A stretch of DNA of 64,000 nt from Apostichopus japonicus (GCF_037975245.1 NC_092564.1:29379484-29443483); one strand, 5' to 3'; positions 42,830-52,852 are shown, numbered from the stretch's first letter. Numbers and translations: made by a program. The notes: generated by a model from the sequence alone, not told the origin.

Positions 42830-44385
42830 AGGTACAGAGCAACCAACCGCGCCACGACAGCAGTTGATATAAATCTATGTTCGTTTCTAATACTTAAAAG
42901 TCCCAGAGACCGTATAAGAACCCGGCAAAAGCAAACTGCCCCCACCTGGTCTCGAGCCCGCGATCCAAAATACGTCACGCTCTGGAGGTACAGAGCAACC
43001 AACCGCGCCACGACAGCAGTTGATATAAATCTATGTTCGTTTCTAATACTTAAAGTTCCAGAGACCGTATAAGATCGCGGCAAAAGCAAACTGCCCCCAC
43101 CTGGTCTCGAGCCCGCGATCCAAAATACGTCACGCTCTGGAGGTACAGAGCAACCAACCGCGCCACGACAGCAGTTGATATAAATCTATGTTCGTTTCTA
43201 ATACTTAAAGTTCCCAGAGACCGTATAAGAACCCGGCAAAAGCAAACTGCCCCCACCTGGTCTCGAGCCCGCGATCCAAAATACGTCACGCTCTCGAGGT
43301 ACAGAGCAACCAACCGCGCCACGACAGCAGTTGATATAAATCTATGTTCGTTTCTAATACTTAAAGTTCCCAGAGACCGTATGAGATCGCGGCAAAAGCA
43401 AACTGCCCCCACCTGGTCTCGAGCCCGCGATCCAAAATACATCACGCTCTCGAGGTACAGAGCAACCAACCGCGCCACGACAGCAGTTGATATAAATCTA
43501 TGTTCGTTTCTAATACTTAAAGTTCCAGAGACCGTATAAGATCGCGGCAAAAGCAAACTGCCCCCACCTGGTCTCGAGCCCGCGATCCAAAATACGTCAC
43601 GCTCTGGAGGTACAGAGCAACCAACCGCGCCACGACAGCAGTTGATATAAATCTATGTTCGTTTCTAATACTTAAAGTTCCCAGAGACCGTATAAGATCG
43701 CGGCAAAAGCAAACTGCCCCCACCTGGTCTCGAGCCCGCGATCCAAAATACGTCACGCTCTGGAGGTACAGAGCAACCAACCGCGACACGACAGCAGTTG
43801 ATATAAATCTATGTTCGTTTCTAATACTTAAAGTTCCCAGAGACCGTATCAGATCGCGGCAAAAGCAAACTGCCCCCACCTGGTCTCGAGCCCGCGATCC
43901 AAAATACGTCACGCTCTGGAGGTACAGAGCAACCAACCGCGCCACGACAGCAGTTGATATAAATCTATGTTCGTTTCTAATACTTAAAGTTCCCAGAGAC
44001 CGTATAAGATCGCGGCAAAAGCAAACTGCCCCCACCTGGTCTCGAGCCCGCGATCCAAAATACGTCACGCTCTGGAGGTACAGAGCAACCAACCGCGCCA
44101 CGACAGCAGTTGATATAAATCTATGTTCGTTTCTAATACTTAAAGTTCCCAGAGACCGTATAAGATCGCGTCAAAAGCAAACTGCCCCCACCTGGTCTCG
44201 AGCCCGCGATCCAAAATACGTCACGCTCTCGAGGTACAGAGCACAACCAACCGCGCCACGACAGCAGATGTTCGTTTCTAATACTTAAAGTTCCAGAGAT
44301 CGTATTAGATCGCGGCAAAAGCAAACTGCGCTGGCCTGGTCGTGAGCCCGCGATCCAAAATACGTCACGCTCTCGGTGGTACAGA

Positions 44386-44401
44386 GCACAACCAACCGCG
44401 C
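44386..44401 (-). other. D-arm-like hairpin in an edge unit
   Basis: On the minus strand the edge unit reads GCGC GGTTGGTT GTGC. This is a four-base-pair stem (one G-T wobble) with an eight-base loop containing the GG of a tRNA D-loop, overlapping the A-box. Core units lack the two bases that complete the 3' side of this stem. The fold is visible; its relevance to a tRNA ancestor is inference. Confidence 0.45.
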
Positions 44402-44649
44402 CACGACAGCAGTTGATATAAATCTATGTTCGTTTCTAATACTTAAATTTCCAGAGACCGTATCAGATCGCGGCAAAAGCAAACTGCGCTGGACTGGTCT
44501 CGAGCCCGCGATCCAAAATACGTCACGCTCTCGAGGTACAGAGCACAACTAACCGTGCCACGACAGCAGTTGACATAAATCTATGTTCGTTTCTAATACT
44601 TAAAGTTCCCGATACCGTATAAGATCGCGGCAAAAGCAAACTGCGGCGG

Positions 44650-44667
44650 CCTGGTCTCGATCCCAGG
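44650..44667 (-). promoter_or_regulatory. Consensus B-box with T-arm-like stem at the array edge
   Basis: The minus strand of the outermost unit reads CCTGG GATCGAGA CCAGG, a perfect five-base-pair stem around the loop. The core GATCGAGAC satisfies the B-box consensus GWTCRANNC at every position, whereas core array units read GCTCGAGAC and cannot form the stem. Its A-box partner would lie beyond the array end and is absent. Confidence 0.5.
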
Positions 44668-44680
44668 ATTCAAAAATCCA

Positions 44681-45202
44681 TACCTAGATATCGCTAGATA
44701 TTGCTATATATCCATAAAGTACAGTGTCCTTGGGATTTCTTGGGAATTTTTGGACCCTGTTCTTGGAAATAGCAAAATCGGGAGTGGTCACACTCCATGT
44801 AGGTCAGAGGACGACCTCTAGACGTGACTCATACACAACCCGATCACCTTTTATCGATTAAGTTGTGTGTTGTCGGATTTTGTCAAGGTTTTGGTACTGG
44901 GGGGGGGGGAGGTCTCTAATTACGTTTCGTAACTCATCGGGTAGCGATTAGAGGCCGGGTGGGGCGTAGGGTTGTGGGGCGCGCGTTTTCATGCAGATGT
45001 GAACAATCTCAAGAAGTGATGGGTGCGTCCATAGTAGTTTGTTTCATAGCACACTTGTACAATTGTTTAAGGCGTCCATACGCACACACGCGTTATGATA
45101 GACCATATATATATATTTGGAAATTTTTGAAATATATATATATATATATATAATTTTATATGAAATATTATATGAATGAAATCTTATATGAAATATATAT
45201 AT
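44681..45202. other. Array flank without genes
   Basis: No coding sequence is recognised. The segment begins with an AT-rich stretch of short ctagatat and tatat motifs. It contains an 11-base G run at 44,899-44,909 and TA runs near 45,104 and 45,132-45,151. It leads into the LINE tail at 45,203. A 64-codon frame at 44,959-45,153 ends in the TA run and looks like chance. Confidence 0.6.
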
Positions 45203-45465
45203 TTGATTTGATTTGATTTATTTTGTTTTTTCACGTGCAAATATACAAGGTGAAAGGAAGTCTTCTATAAATCATACAATAGCTTAACAATGTAGAAGAC
45301 TCCCTGAAGAAAGAAAAGAGAAGAAAAAATTAAAGATCAAATTTAACGTTTCGACAATAAATCAATTATATGATATTTTAATTAATATGATGCAATTGTT
45401 TCTTTAATATAACATTTTCTAAATGACCTACACGATAATTTATTTTTAATAATGTCAGTAATAGA
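45203..45465 (-). mobile_element. LINE 3'-end fragment (family A), minus strand
   Basis: Read on the minus strand, this is the last part of a LINE ORF2 followed by its 3' UTR and tail. The ORF ends at a TAA on 45,384-45,382 and its last residues read SFRKCYIKETIASY. The UTR has gggagtcttctac and agaagacttcc, and ends in AAATCAAATC-type tail repeats at 45,203-45,225. The 62,870-64,000 element shows the same layout and the related end SFRRNFIQKIIASY, so they belong to one family. The fragment is 5'-truncated at the TA repeat near 45,466. CR1/L2-like affiliation is inferred from the C-terminal pattern. Confidence 0.75.
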
Positions 45466-45501
45466 ATATATATATATATATTTTTTGAAATTTTTGAAAA
45501 A
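45466..45501. repeat. Short TA repeat and A/T run between two inverted LINE fragments
   Basis: A tatata run (about 45,466-45,482) and T-rich and A-rich runs separate the 5'-truncated ends of the minus-strand and plus-strand LINE fragments. No other content is seen. Confidence 0.7.
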
Positions 45502-45995
45502 AAACTAAATTTATTGAAATTAGATGACATTATAAAAGTTAATATTGCAACATTTACATACAAGGCTTGGAATGGATCATTACCAATCAGTTTTCGAAAT
45601 TTTATAAATAGCAACACAGATTTCCATAATCATAATACCAGAACGGCTAGCAACGCACATTATAAATCATATAAAACATGCACTGGTATGTTAAGCCTCA
45701 GAAACCGTGCAACCAACATTTGGAATTCACTGTCAATAACTTTAAAAAATAAGGAAACAAGCTCCACATTTAGTAAATGTCTTGCTAAAGAAATTATCAT
45801 GTCTTATTAATTATGATTTAGCTGCATAGTCGCAAAGCAGCATATTCACATATTGAAGCGTATACGTATTGTTATTAACATTATTTTCACTATTTTCTAT
45901 CTTTTCATCATGGGAGTCTTCTGTTTTGCCAGCATAGGCAGACTTCCATTCACATTGTAATATTTATGTGAAAAAAAAAACAAATAAATGAATGA
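45502..45995 (+). mobile_element. LINE 3'-end fragment (family A), plus strand
   Basis: An open frame from 45,502 to the stop at 45,808-45,810 encodes the C-terminal segment of a non-LTR retrotransposon ORF2. It starts LKLDDIIKVNIATFTYKAWN, has the HNHNTR motif, MLSLRNRATNIWNSLS, and ends KEIIMSY. The 62,870-64,000 LINE aligns along the whole segment (ADDIIRVNLATFAYKAWNG, NTRSSGNAHY, MLSLRARTIKTWNSLS, IIASY). The 3' UTR repeats the family hallmark (gggagtcttctg then gcagacttcc) and ends with an aaataaatgaatgaatgaat tail at about 45,975-46,003. No RT catalytic domain is present, so it is a dead 5'-truncated copy. Confidence 0.85.
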
Positions 45996-46000
45996 ATGAA

Positions 46001-46542
<542 letters not shown>

Positions 46543-46785
46543 CTAGGGTAATACATTCATTACCATAGAAATAATCGTCTGTACTTCATTCAAGGAAATG
46601 GGATTTTCGGGAATAGTAAGTGTTATACATTCATGAACGGTTTCTGATGGCATTTGTGTTGGGATGACCTCATATATAAGGTCGCCAACCATAATAATAT
46701 CCTCATCAATAAAAATACTGTTAAAAACAGTTTCACCGTTCTCTTCGCGTAAGAGAGAGTTATGTAAAATTGGTTGGATAAGCAT
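46543..46785 (-). other. Unrecognised 80-codon open frame
   Basis: A frame of 80 codons with an ATG start (46,785) encodes a protein rich in Ile, Val and Glu (for example FIDEDIIMVGDLIYEVIP) with balanced composition. The region is not low-complexity, so it could be a decayed coding fragment. No family, splice site or neighbour supports a function, and chance occurrence is quite possible. Confidence 0.2.
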
Positions 46786-47164
46786 CTCCTCTCTTGGCCT
46801 AGAGGGGACTTAAAGGGTGTGAAGACTCGCGCAAAAAGAAACGTATAATGCCGGTAACATGACCTAGTTTCGAATGAGATGTAACAAAAGTGTTAGACAC
46901 CACCATCGATCCCAGAAAATACACACAGCTTGCTACCATCGGTAATTAGACACTAGTGTACAGTCAGTACATACAGCTGCGGTCAATACCTACAGCATAG
47001 CGTACCGACAATACAGCGCTGGACATCTTATATAACACGGTAACACATTTCATTACTGTACTGTCTGCATTTTGTAGCGACACGAACAAATCGTCACTTG
47101 CAAGCCACGGAAAGTTAACTGTTTCAGATGGCCGCACGCGGTTTGGGGCGACTCTTCAATGCCT
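46786..47164. other. Intergenic stretch without genes
   Basis: No coding frame or recognised element. The phrase gggtgtgaagactcgcgc at about 46,814 is GC-rich against its surroundings and may be a transposon edge. Short acagc and tacag echoes occur at about 46,960-47,020. Confidence 0.5.
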
Positions 47165-47832
47165 TTAAATTGACCCAATTTTTGCTCAATATGTATGTTC
47201 ATTTATGCTCTTCAACATGCAAGCCACAGAAAAACCCAGATCATGATTGATAACGGGTCAAAAAGAGATGTTCTCCTGCTGCTTTTTGGAACTTTTCCTG
47301 AGATTGAATAACAATCGGGCGGATAGATATTGATTCTAATAGGAGTATGCCACCTGCACCCTAAGGTAGCATACGCCCATTAAAAGCTCCATTGACTTAC
47401 ACACTAAATCACAAAAGTAATGTGGTCTCTAAGTCTAGATAGAAGTTTTCACTAGCTAAACGCTACCCATCACCGGATAGCTGACAAGTTGGCCTTTCAT
47501 GGCACCATCAATTTTCCGTACCATGACCGTGTAGATTTTTTGCTATCCGAGCCGGAAATTTTCGTCACTTGTAAACAAACCTCTTCACTCAGTGGTAAAC
47601 AAATTTCCTACGCTGCTCCCGGGAGGCCTAAAGGTCTAAAATTGCCTCAATTGACCCAATTTTCTCACCATATGTACTTCCATTCATGCTCTTCAACATG
47701 CAAGCCACAAAAATCTAGATTATGATTGATAACAGGTCACAAAAGATGTTCTCCCGCTGCTTTTTGGCACTTTTCCTGAGATAGGAGAACAATCGAGCGG
47801 ATTGATATAGACTCTAATAGGAGTATGCCACC
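47165..47832. repeat. Diverged direct-repeat pair, about 190 bp each, 480 bp apart
   Basis: Copy A (about 47,165-47,354) and copy B (about 47,646-47,832) share attgacccaattt, atgctcttcaacatgcaagc, gattgataac-gggtca, gatgttctcc-gctgctttttgg, cttttcctgagat and ctaataggagtatgccacc in the same order, with scattered substitutions and small indels. They look like two old copies of one dispersed element or the ends of a decayed larger one. No coding sequence lies between them. Confidence 0.75.
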
Positions 47833-48965
47833 CTAAATAAAAAACTTTTAAGTTTTTGCAATGTGCAGACGACACTGGCATACAAACACATATTTTGTAT
47901 AAAACGTGTGTAGGCTAGGCTAAAAATGGTTTTGTATTGTTTTAAAGAAAATATCTTGCCTTGCTGTGCGGCCTAATGTAGCCAGCATAATGGAGATAGA
48001 GTTCGTTTTTTTTGGTTTGCCTACCAAAGTACAAAGACGAAAGATTTGGGAGACAAAATTTCAATTGCATGACGGTCTAGAGGCCTACCAAGCTGTGTGA
48101 GGTGGGGATAGGCATAGGGCCATAGGCACTACTAGTACTACTACTCGGTACTAGGCTAGGCTTCAACAACTAGTATTACGACAGTAAGAGTAGATCGGCA
48201 TGTTTTGGTCATAAAGTCCAGGATTTCCTGTTCAGTTCCATTTTAGGCTTGGCTTACTACTTATTTGAGATCAAAGCAAACAAGCTTAGGCCTATGCCTT
48301 GCTTAGTCTAGGCCTACGACTGAGTTATAACAAGCCTAGCCTAGACCTAGTTATGCCAGTGCAACCCTGACTGTAGCTGGACTGAGTTAGGCCTAATGGA
48401 CCTATATGCTGTGTATCTCGATCATAGGAATTGAAGTTGAATATGGCCATAAGAAGTAGCCTACTACTACTATGGGCATAGCAATACATACTAGGTCTAA
48501 TGCTATGCATGAAGGCCAAGACTGTCTATAGATAAACAGTCCTCCTCAAATTCACTCGAGCATTAAGAACTTGTTACTTGATAGCATAAACTACCCCCAA
48601 TACTGCCACTAGGATTCATCCTTGAGCTCACCTAATTAATTCACCAGTCAACATGTATGGTTGTAAACATAATGGCCAGCACTACTTTCCTGTGCATGAA
48701 GACATGTTTGGCTTGCCCTATGAAAAAATACTCTGTGTGCTTAATTAATCATGAATTTGTGCAGAGGAGCATTAAGTATGCCTAGCATTACGGCCTGACT
48801 TTAGAATCCGTACCATATGAATGTGCAAGCTGACTTCGAATCGGCCGAAGAACGACTGTATAATCGCACCGGCTTGGTTCAATAGAATAACAGTCGGTGA
48901 ATAGGTGCGTCGCGTGAATGATTCGCTTGAATGAGTTAAAGCGGTATAGGGTTAAATCCATCGAT
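47833..48965. other. Non-coding stretch rich in TAGGCCTA-type palindromes
   Basis: From about 48,060 to 48,530 the hexamers aggcct and gcctag and variants occur very often (for example taggcctatgcc, tagtctaggcctacg and agcctagcctagacctag). No gene is recognised, and the only frames above 60 codons run through this biased composition. The final 60 bases lead into the telomere-like array and already contain tagggtt words. Confidence 0.6.
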
Positions 48966-49226
48966 GTAGGGTTAGGGTTAGGAAATAGGGTTAGGGTTAG
49001 GAAATAGGGTTAGGAAATAGGGTTAGGAAATAGGGTTAGGGTTAGGAAATAGGGTTAGGAATTAGGGTTAGGAAATAGGGTTAGGAAGTAGGGAATAGGG
49101 TTAGGGTTAGGAAATAGGGTTAGGAAATAGGGTTAGGAAATAGGGTTAGGGTTAGGAAATAGGGTTAGGAATTAGGGTTAGGAAATAGGGTTAGGAAGTA
49201 GGGAATAGGGTTAGGGTTAGGAAATA
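48966..49226. repeat. Interstitial telomere-like repeat with a 110-bp higher-order period
   Basis: The block is composed of gttagg and taggg words in two forms: perfect TTAGGG pairs, and a longer TTAGGAAATAGGG variant with aat and gt versions. The distinctive phrase ggaagtagggaatagg occurs at 49,084 and 49,194, so the block also repeats at 110 bp. TTAGGG is the usual metazoan telomere motif. This copy is internal and degenerate, with ordinary sequence on both sides. Confidence 0.9.
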
Positions 49227-50609
49227 CCAAATGGGGTAGATATTCAATATCCCCTTTTTTGGCCAATGACAGGGGAGTCAGGTGGTATTGCAATAAGTAT
49301 ATGAAAGATTGTAATGGCTTAGCCTAAGATACTCCTAGGGTAAGCACCTAGCATGCTATGCAACAACGCTTTGATTGAAGATTTGATAACAGACTTATCA
49401 GCCATACGGCTAGTTCTAAATTAGCTAGGCCTTACACAGTTACAGTTTCAGCCAAAAATTCCATTAGGCCAATACAATTTGGCCTACTGCCACTGGCTAG
49501 AGTTTAAAACAATAGGGTTAAGACTTAGACTAGGCTCATGCAGTACATCAGCAAAAATCATTTACAACAAAAGTCGATGACTATTGCTACTGTAGGGTTT
49601 TGCAGGCCTGCCAACTCTCGCGGTTTACTGTACAACTCTCACTGCAAGTCTTCAAAATTTTACAAAAGTTTGTTATACCTTTGAGTTTGACATCAGCGTT
49701 TTGGAAATTGGGTCTGTTCATGTTTCACGGTTGCCAAAGGTAGCAAATTTTCAAATTACAGTACAGAACTTCTATTCTAAATAAAAAAAAACAAAATTAA
49801 TATCTGCAATTTATGAATTAGAATTGACCAGACCTTAAACTATTCCGGAAATTATATTCAAGATGGTAGAAAAGTGTGACAATCTATAAATTTTCCAAAA
49901 GTGGTTCTTTTCTTAATGGTGGTGCCACTCCATTACTGCTACATTTTGGGAATTCTGTCGTTAGTTCCTTTATTAACATAAAATTTACTATAATCAGACA
50001 AGTTTTCAATGATATTGATGATGTTATCAAAGAAAAATTAGAGTATCGTGAGAAAAATCACAATTTTTCCTGAATTACAGTTTTCTCTTTAAAGAGCAAA
50101 ATTGAAAGTAATTGAAACAAAATACCATAAAATCAAACCACAACATAAGCATATATATTAACCAAAAGCTGACAGTTTTGGGTAATGTCCTCTCAGATTT
50201 TTTTGTCATGACTCTTGTTCCGAACATCACCTATCCAAATAGATCTTGATTCAGACATCACCGCCAATGCTTTACCTAATATAACCTAATACTTAGTAAT
50301 AAAACATATGTTGTTCATTTAAAGGCAATAATAATGAGTAAACAAACATGTTATTAATTGATAACCTTACTAAAAAAGATATATAAACTCTTAATAGGTT
50401 CCAAGTTCGAAACAAAGAAAAGTGATCAACAAGACATAAATTTATTAAACACAGGCCATGCTTGTTAATACTAAGCAATACATTTCAATGTGTAACACGC
50501 AGGCACACAAAATTCTTAGTAGTTGCATATTTGCACGCACTGTTCTGGCCTCGGTTAAGCATTAGGAGTTGAGACCGTTAACTTACTTAGCCCGATCTGA
50601 TATTACAAG
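49227..50609. other. AT-rich stretch without recognised genes
   Basis: No coding frame of note. The 65-codon frame at 49,876 and the 61-codon frame at 50,293 (minus) lie in A/T-rich DNA and resemble no family. The last 80 bases would be the 5' leader of the integrase-like gene; no core promoter could be identified. Confidence 0.5.
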
Positions 50610-52821
50610 ATGACTTCTCCTGAGCTGGATACCGATGAAGAGTACAGTATCATTGGAAAATATCGTTTGTCAGGACTGTGCCCTGAAAATTCAACATTAA
50701 ATGTAAAAAGATCGATACGGAAAAGATCGAAGAGTTTAGACTAACGGGAGCAATAAACAGCCACCGAGCTTTGTGCTGAAAAGTGTGAGCAGTAATAGTT
50801 TTAAATCAAGAAAAGCCAAAATCATGCAATTTAAATCATTGAAATTAAAAAAGCTTCACTGTCCAGTATCAAAAGTATTTGCGAAATTTGATACAGCATT
50901 CTGTTCTGTACAAGAATGTTGTTGGTATGATTGTGTATGGTTCTGAATGCTATTTTCCTTTTTTTTTAGGTGGGTGTGGATATGATTGGACCCCTTGCAG
51001 AGACCATCAATGGAAATAAGTACATCATAACCCTATGTGACTATTTTTCAAAATTGCCAGAGGCTGTTGCTGTAAGAGACGAAACAGCATAAACCGTTGC
51101 AAACTTTCTGTTTGAAACCATGGCCAGGTATATATCCATGTACTTTGTTTTTACTTTACATAACATACTTTTGAAGTTAGTTACGTAGACCTGCATTTGT
51201 TCTCAGTTTTACCTGTGACCCAGAAAGCGGCAAAATGGTTACAGAAATTTCTTGAAGTTGTTTTATAAGTTAATGTTAATAAAATGTTAGTGGGATAACG
51301 GTCAGTGCATCCAAGACCAGGTGTTATGTCAGTGCTTAACTTACTTGTTTTGAAATCAGTGCTAAAAGAATCTCCTGATTAAACCACGCAGCCACTCTGA
51401 AGATGCCAATAGTTTACTGCATTACTCTAACCAGTACTTTAACAACTTGTTTAATTTTCCATTTATTTAGATTTGTGTGCATGAAAATTTTCATCTCAGA
51501 CCAGAGAGGAGAATTTGTTAATGCTCTGAACAAGTCCCTATTTGACATGACAGGGGTGAGCCACAGAGTATCCTTCAGCTACCACCCACAGACCAATGGG
51601 CTGGATGAAAGATTCCACCAAACTCTGCAAATGTCACTCATCAAAGTTGTCAATCAAAACCAAGATGACTGGGATGAAACACTGTCTTCCATTCTCATGG
51701 GGTACCGTACAGCAAAACATGGTTCAACAGGTCTTTCTCCTTTCGTTGTGATGTTTGGAAGGTTTGTAATAATTCAAACCTACCATTGCTGAATAGAGGT
51801 TTACATTTGTAAAGGTCATATACTGTACAGAGAAAAGCAATCAGGGACAAGAGAGTTTGGACAAATCCTGCATAGCTACACTGATCCTCTATAGGATAAA
51901 ATCTCATTCGACACATCCCAGGTACAGGGAAAAACTGCTAAATAGAGGACCACCAATAACCCTATGTAAGTTACAACACCTAAACAAATAAACAGATTAA
52001 CTCTGTATATGGTACACTCTTCAGCAAGTACAAAAGATGAACATTCATTAAACTATAAAAGCATGCCAATTAATTAAGATACATGCAATTAATGCCACTG
52101 ACATTGGTTTTGTTTTTCATATACTATATATCATATTTTGGGCTGGTATGCAATTTGGACCTATAACAGCACAGAATATACTTTGGTTTTATATTTCTGC
52201 TGGTTTGAGTATGTGATGTGACTCAAATTTATGGTTCCAGGGTCTTAATAGCGAAAATAAAATATAAAAAAAATTAAATATTCTTCAGTCAACAAAGTGT
52301 TGGGAATAATTGATTGTTAATTTATCTTCATATATCCAGAGAGCCATTGTTACCAGTCGACATTGAAGACTCCATTGTCCAACCAGAATCTCTTGCTGCA
52401 GCGATGCACAGAGGGAGAGGGTTTTACAACTCATGTCACAGTCGCAGGACATAATCAAAGGTTTTGTGAAAGAAAATATTGGCAAAGCCCAAGAACGGCA
52501 AGAAAAAGAATTTTGACTAAAGGCAGCAATCAAAACAGGTTATTACATAATGCTATGTTGTGCATTGAAAACTGACTGTAGTTAAATGAATGGCAACATA
52601 TACATTGTATTATGATGTTTATGTATATTTGCTGGATTTTGTTTTATTCAGACCTTCAAAGTTGGTTCTAGTGTTCTCGTCCAGAATGCAGGAAAGGATG
52701 CCCGAAGAGGAGGGAAGTTCGAAACTCTTGGCTTGAGCCGTATGGAGTCAAGGCTGTGAATGAGAAAGGGCTGTACACACATACTAACAGTTCCACAGGC
52801 CTTCCTTTGAAGAAGAAATAG
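50610..52821 (+). pseudogene. Intron-containing integrase/transposase remnant, Ginger1/GIN1-like
   Basis: The gene is read as five coding blocks. Block 1 (50,610-50,744, ATG start) has EEYSIIGKYRLSG and NVKRSIRKRSKSL, like the N-terminal segment before the zinc domain of GIN1/Ginger1 proteins. Block 2 (50,970-51,127) begins the integrase core with VGVDMIGPL and GNKYIITLCDYFSK, giving the first Asp. Block 3 (51,471-51,761) has ISDQRGEF (second Asp), the YHPQTNGLDERF segment with the catalytic Glu, and the YRT, STG and MFGR end. Block 4 (52,340-52,538) starts EPLLPVDIED and has IGKAQERQEK. Block 5 (52,652-52,821) has FKVGSSVLVQNAGK and a GPY/F-like WLEPYGV. Introns 51,128-51,470 and 51,762-52,339 have GT-AG ends and keep phase. 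The copy is dead: TAA at 50,742, TAA at 51,090, a frameshift near 52,405, an in-frame TGA near 52,513 and a frameshift near 52,720. The H2C2 zinc domain is not found. Introns favour Ginger1 DNA transposon or a GIN1-like host gene over a gypsy retroelement. Confidence 0.75.
51128..51470 (+). other. Intron inside the integrase core
   Basis: The intron starts GTATAT after ATGGCCAG and ends in a pyrimidine-rich ccatttatttag. The split codon AG|A restores Arg and keeps the reading frame into the second Asp motif. A clean intron inside the catalytic core is what separates this copy from an ordinary gypsy-type integrase. Confidence 0.7.
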
Positions 52822-52852
52822 GACCAAAATAGATTTTAGCTGACGTTCTCTT

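Larger units (their letters stand above)
1..44680. repeat. 155/156-bp satellite DNA array, about 287 tandem units
   Basis: The same unit repeats head to tail from base 1 to about 44,680 with no other sequence between units. The consensus is 155 bp, or 156 bp when the segment ttccagag carries an extra C (ttcccagag). Landmarks in each unit are cacctggtctcgagcc, two XhoI hexamers (CTCGAG) 31 bp apart, ccaaccgcgccacgacagc, gatataaatctatgttcg and accgtat-N3-atcgcggcaaaagc. Most copies differ from the consensus at only a few positions, so the array is young or well homogenised. It runs off the left edge, and the right edge decays over three units. The array is GC-balanced and keeps about 13 CpG per unit, unlike the AT-rich flank. 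A centromeric or heterochromatic role is possible but not shown here. Confidence 0.98.
44161..44680. repeat. Diverged edge units of the satellite
   Basis: The last three units differ from the core in shared ways. They read gagcacaac where the core reads gagcaac, a two-nt difference. The last three junctions read actgcgctgg, actgcgctgg and actgcggcgg instead of actgcccccacc. One unit lacks the segment between gacagcag and atgttcg (near 44,268). The homology fades in the segment after tcccaggattcaaaaatcc, near 44,680. Diverged edges are typical of satellites because edge units escape homogenisation. Confidence 0.85.

Noticed and set aside
1-44550. Dozens of open frames of 64-728 codons on both strands of the array
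   Set aside because: They are translations of the satellite unit. They open or close only because units are 155 or 156 bp long, are open on both strands at once, and have no separate start, stop or codon signal.
1-44680. CRISPR array or other spacer-repeat system
   Set aside because: The whole 155-bp unit is repeated with no unique spacers, and the surroundings are eukaryotic.
1-44680. Functional tRNA or 5S rRNA gene cluster
   Set aside because: Only A- and B-box-like parts and partial arms are present. No unit folds into a full cloverleaf with a matching acceptor stem, and no 5S-type internal control region is seen.
1-44680. TGACGTA in each unit (minus strand) as a CREB/ATF site
   Set aside because: It is a half-match in a CpG-rich repeat. 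With no second half-site or other support, the match is expected by chance.
50744-50969. H2C2 zinc-binding block before the integrase core
   Set aside because: A CAEKC-like word near 50,770 has the wrong spacing and the frame is broken, so the block cannot be claimed.
51695-51916. 73-codon minus frame over the integrase exon
   Set aside because: It overlaps the plus-strand integrase exon, which has clear family motifs; the minus frame has none.
50610-52821. Endogenous retrovirus or gypsy provirus
   Set aside because: No LTR pair, primer-binding site, gag, protease, RT or envelope is seen around the integrase, and introns interrupt its core.
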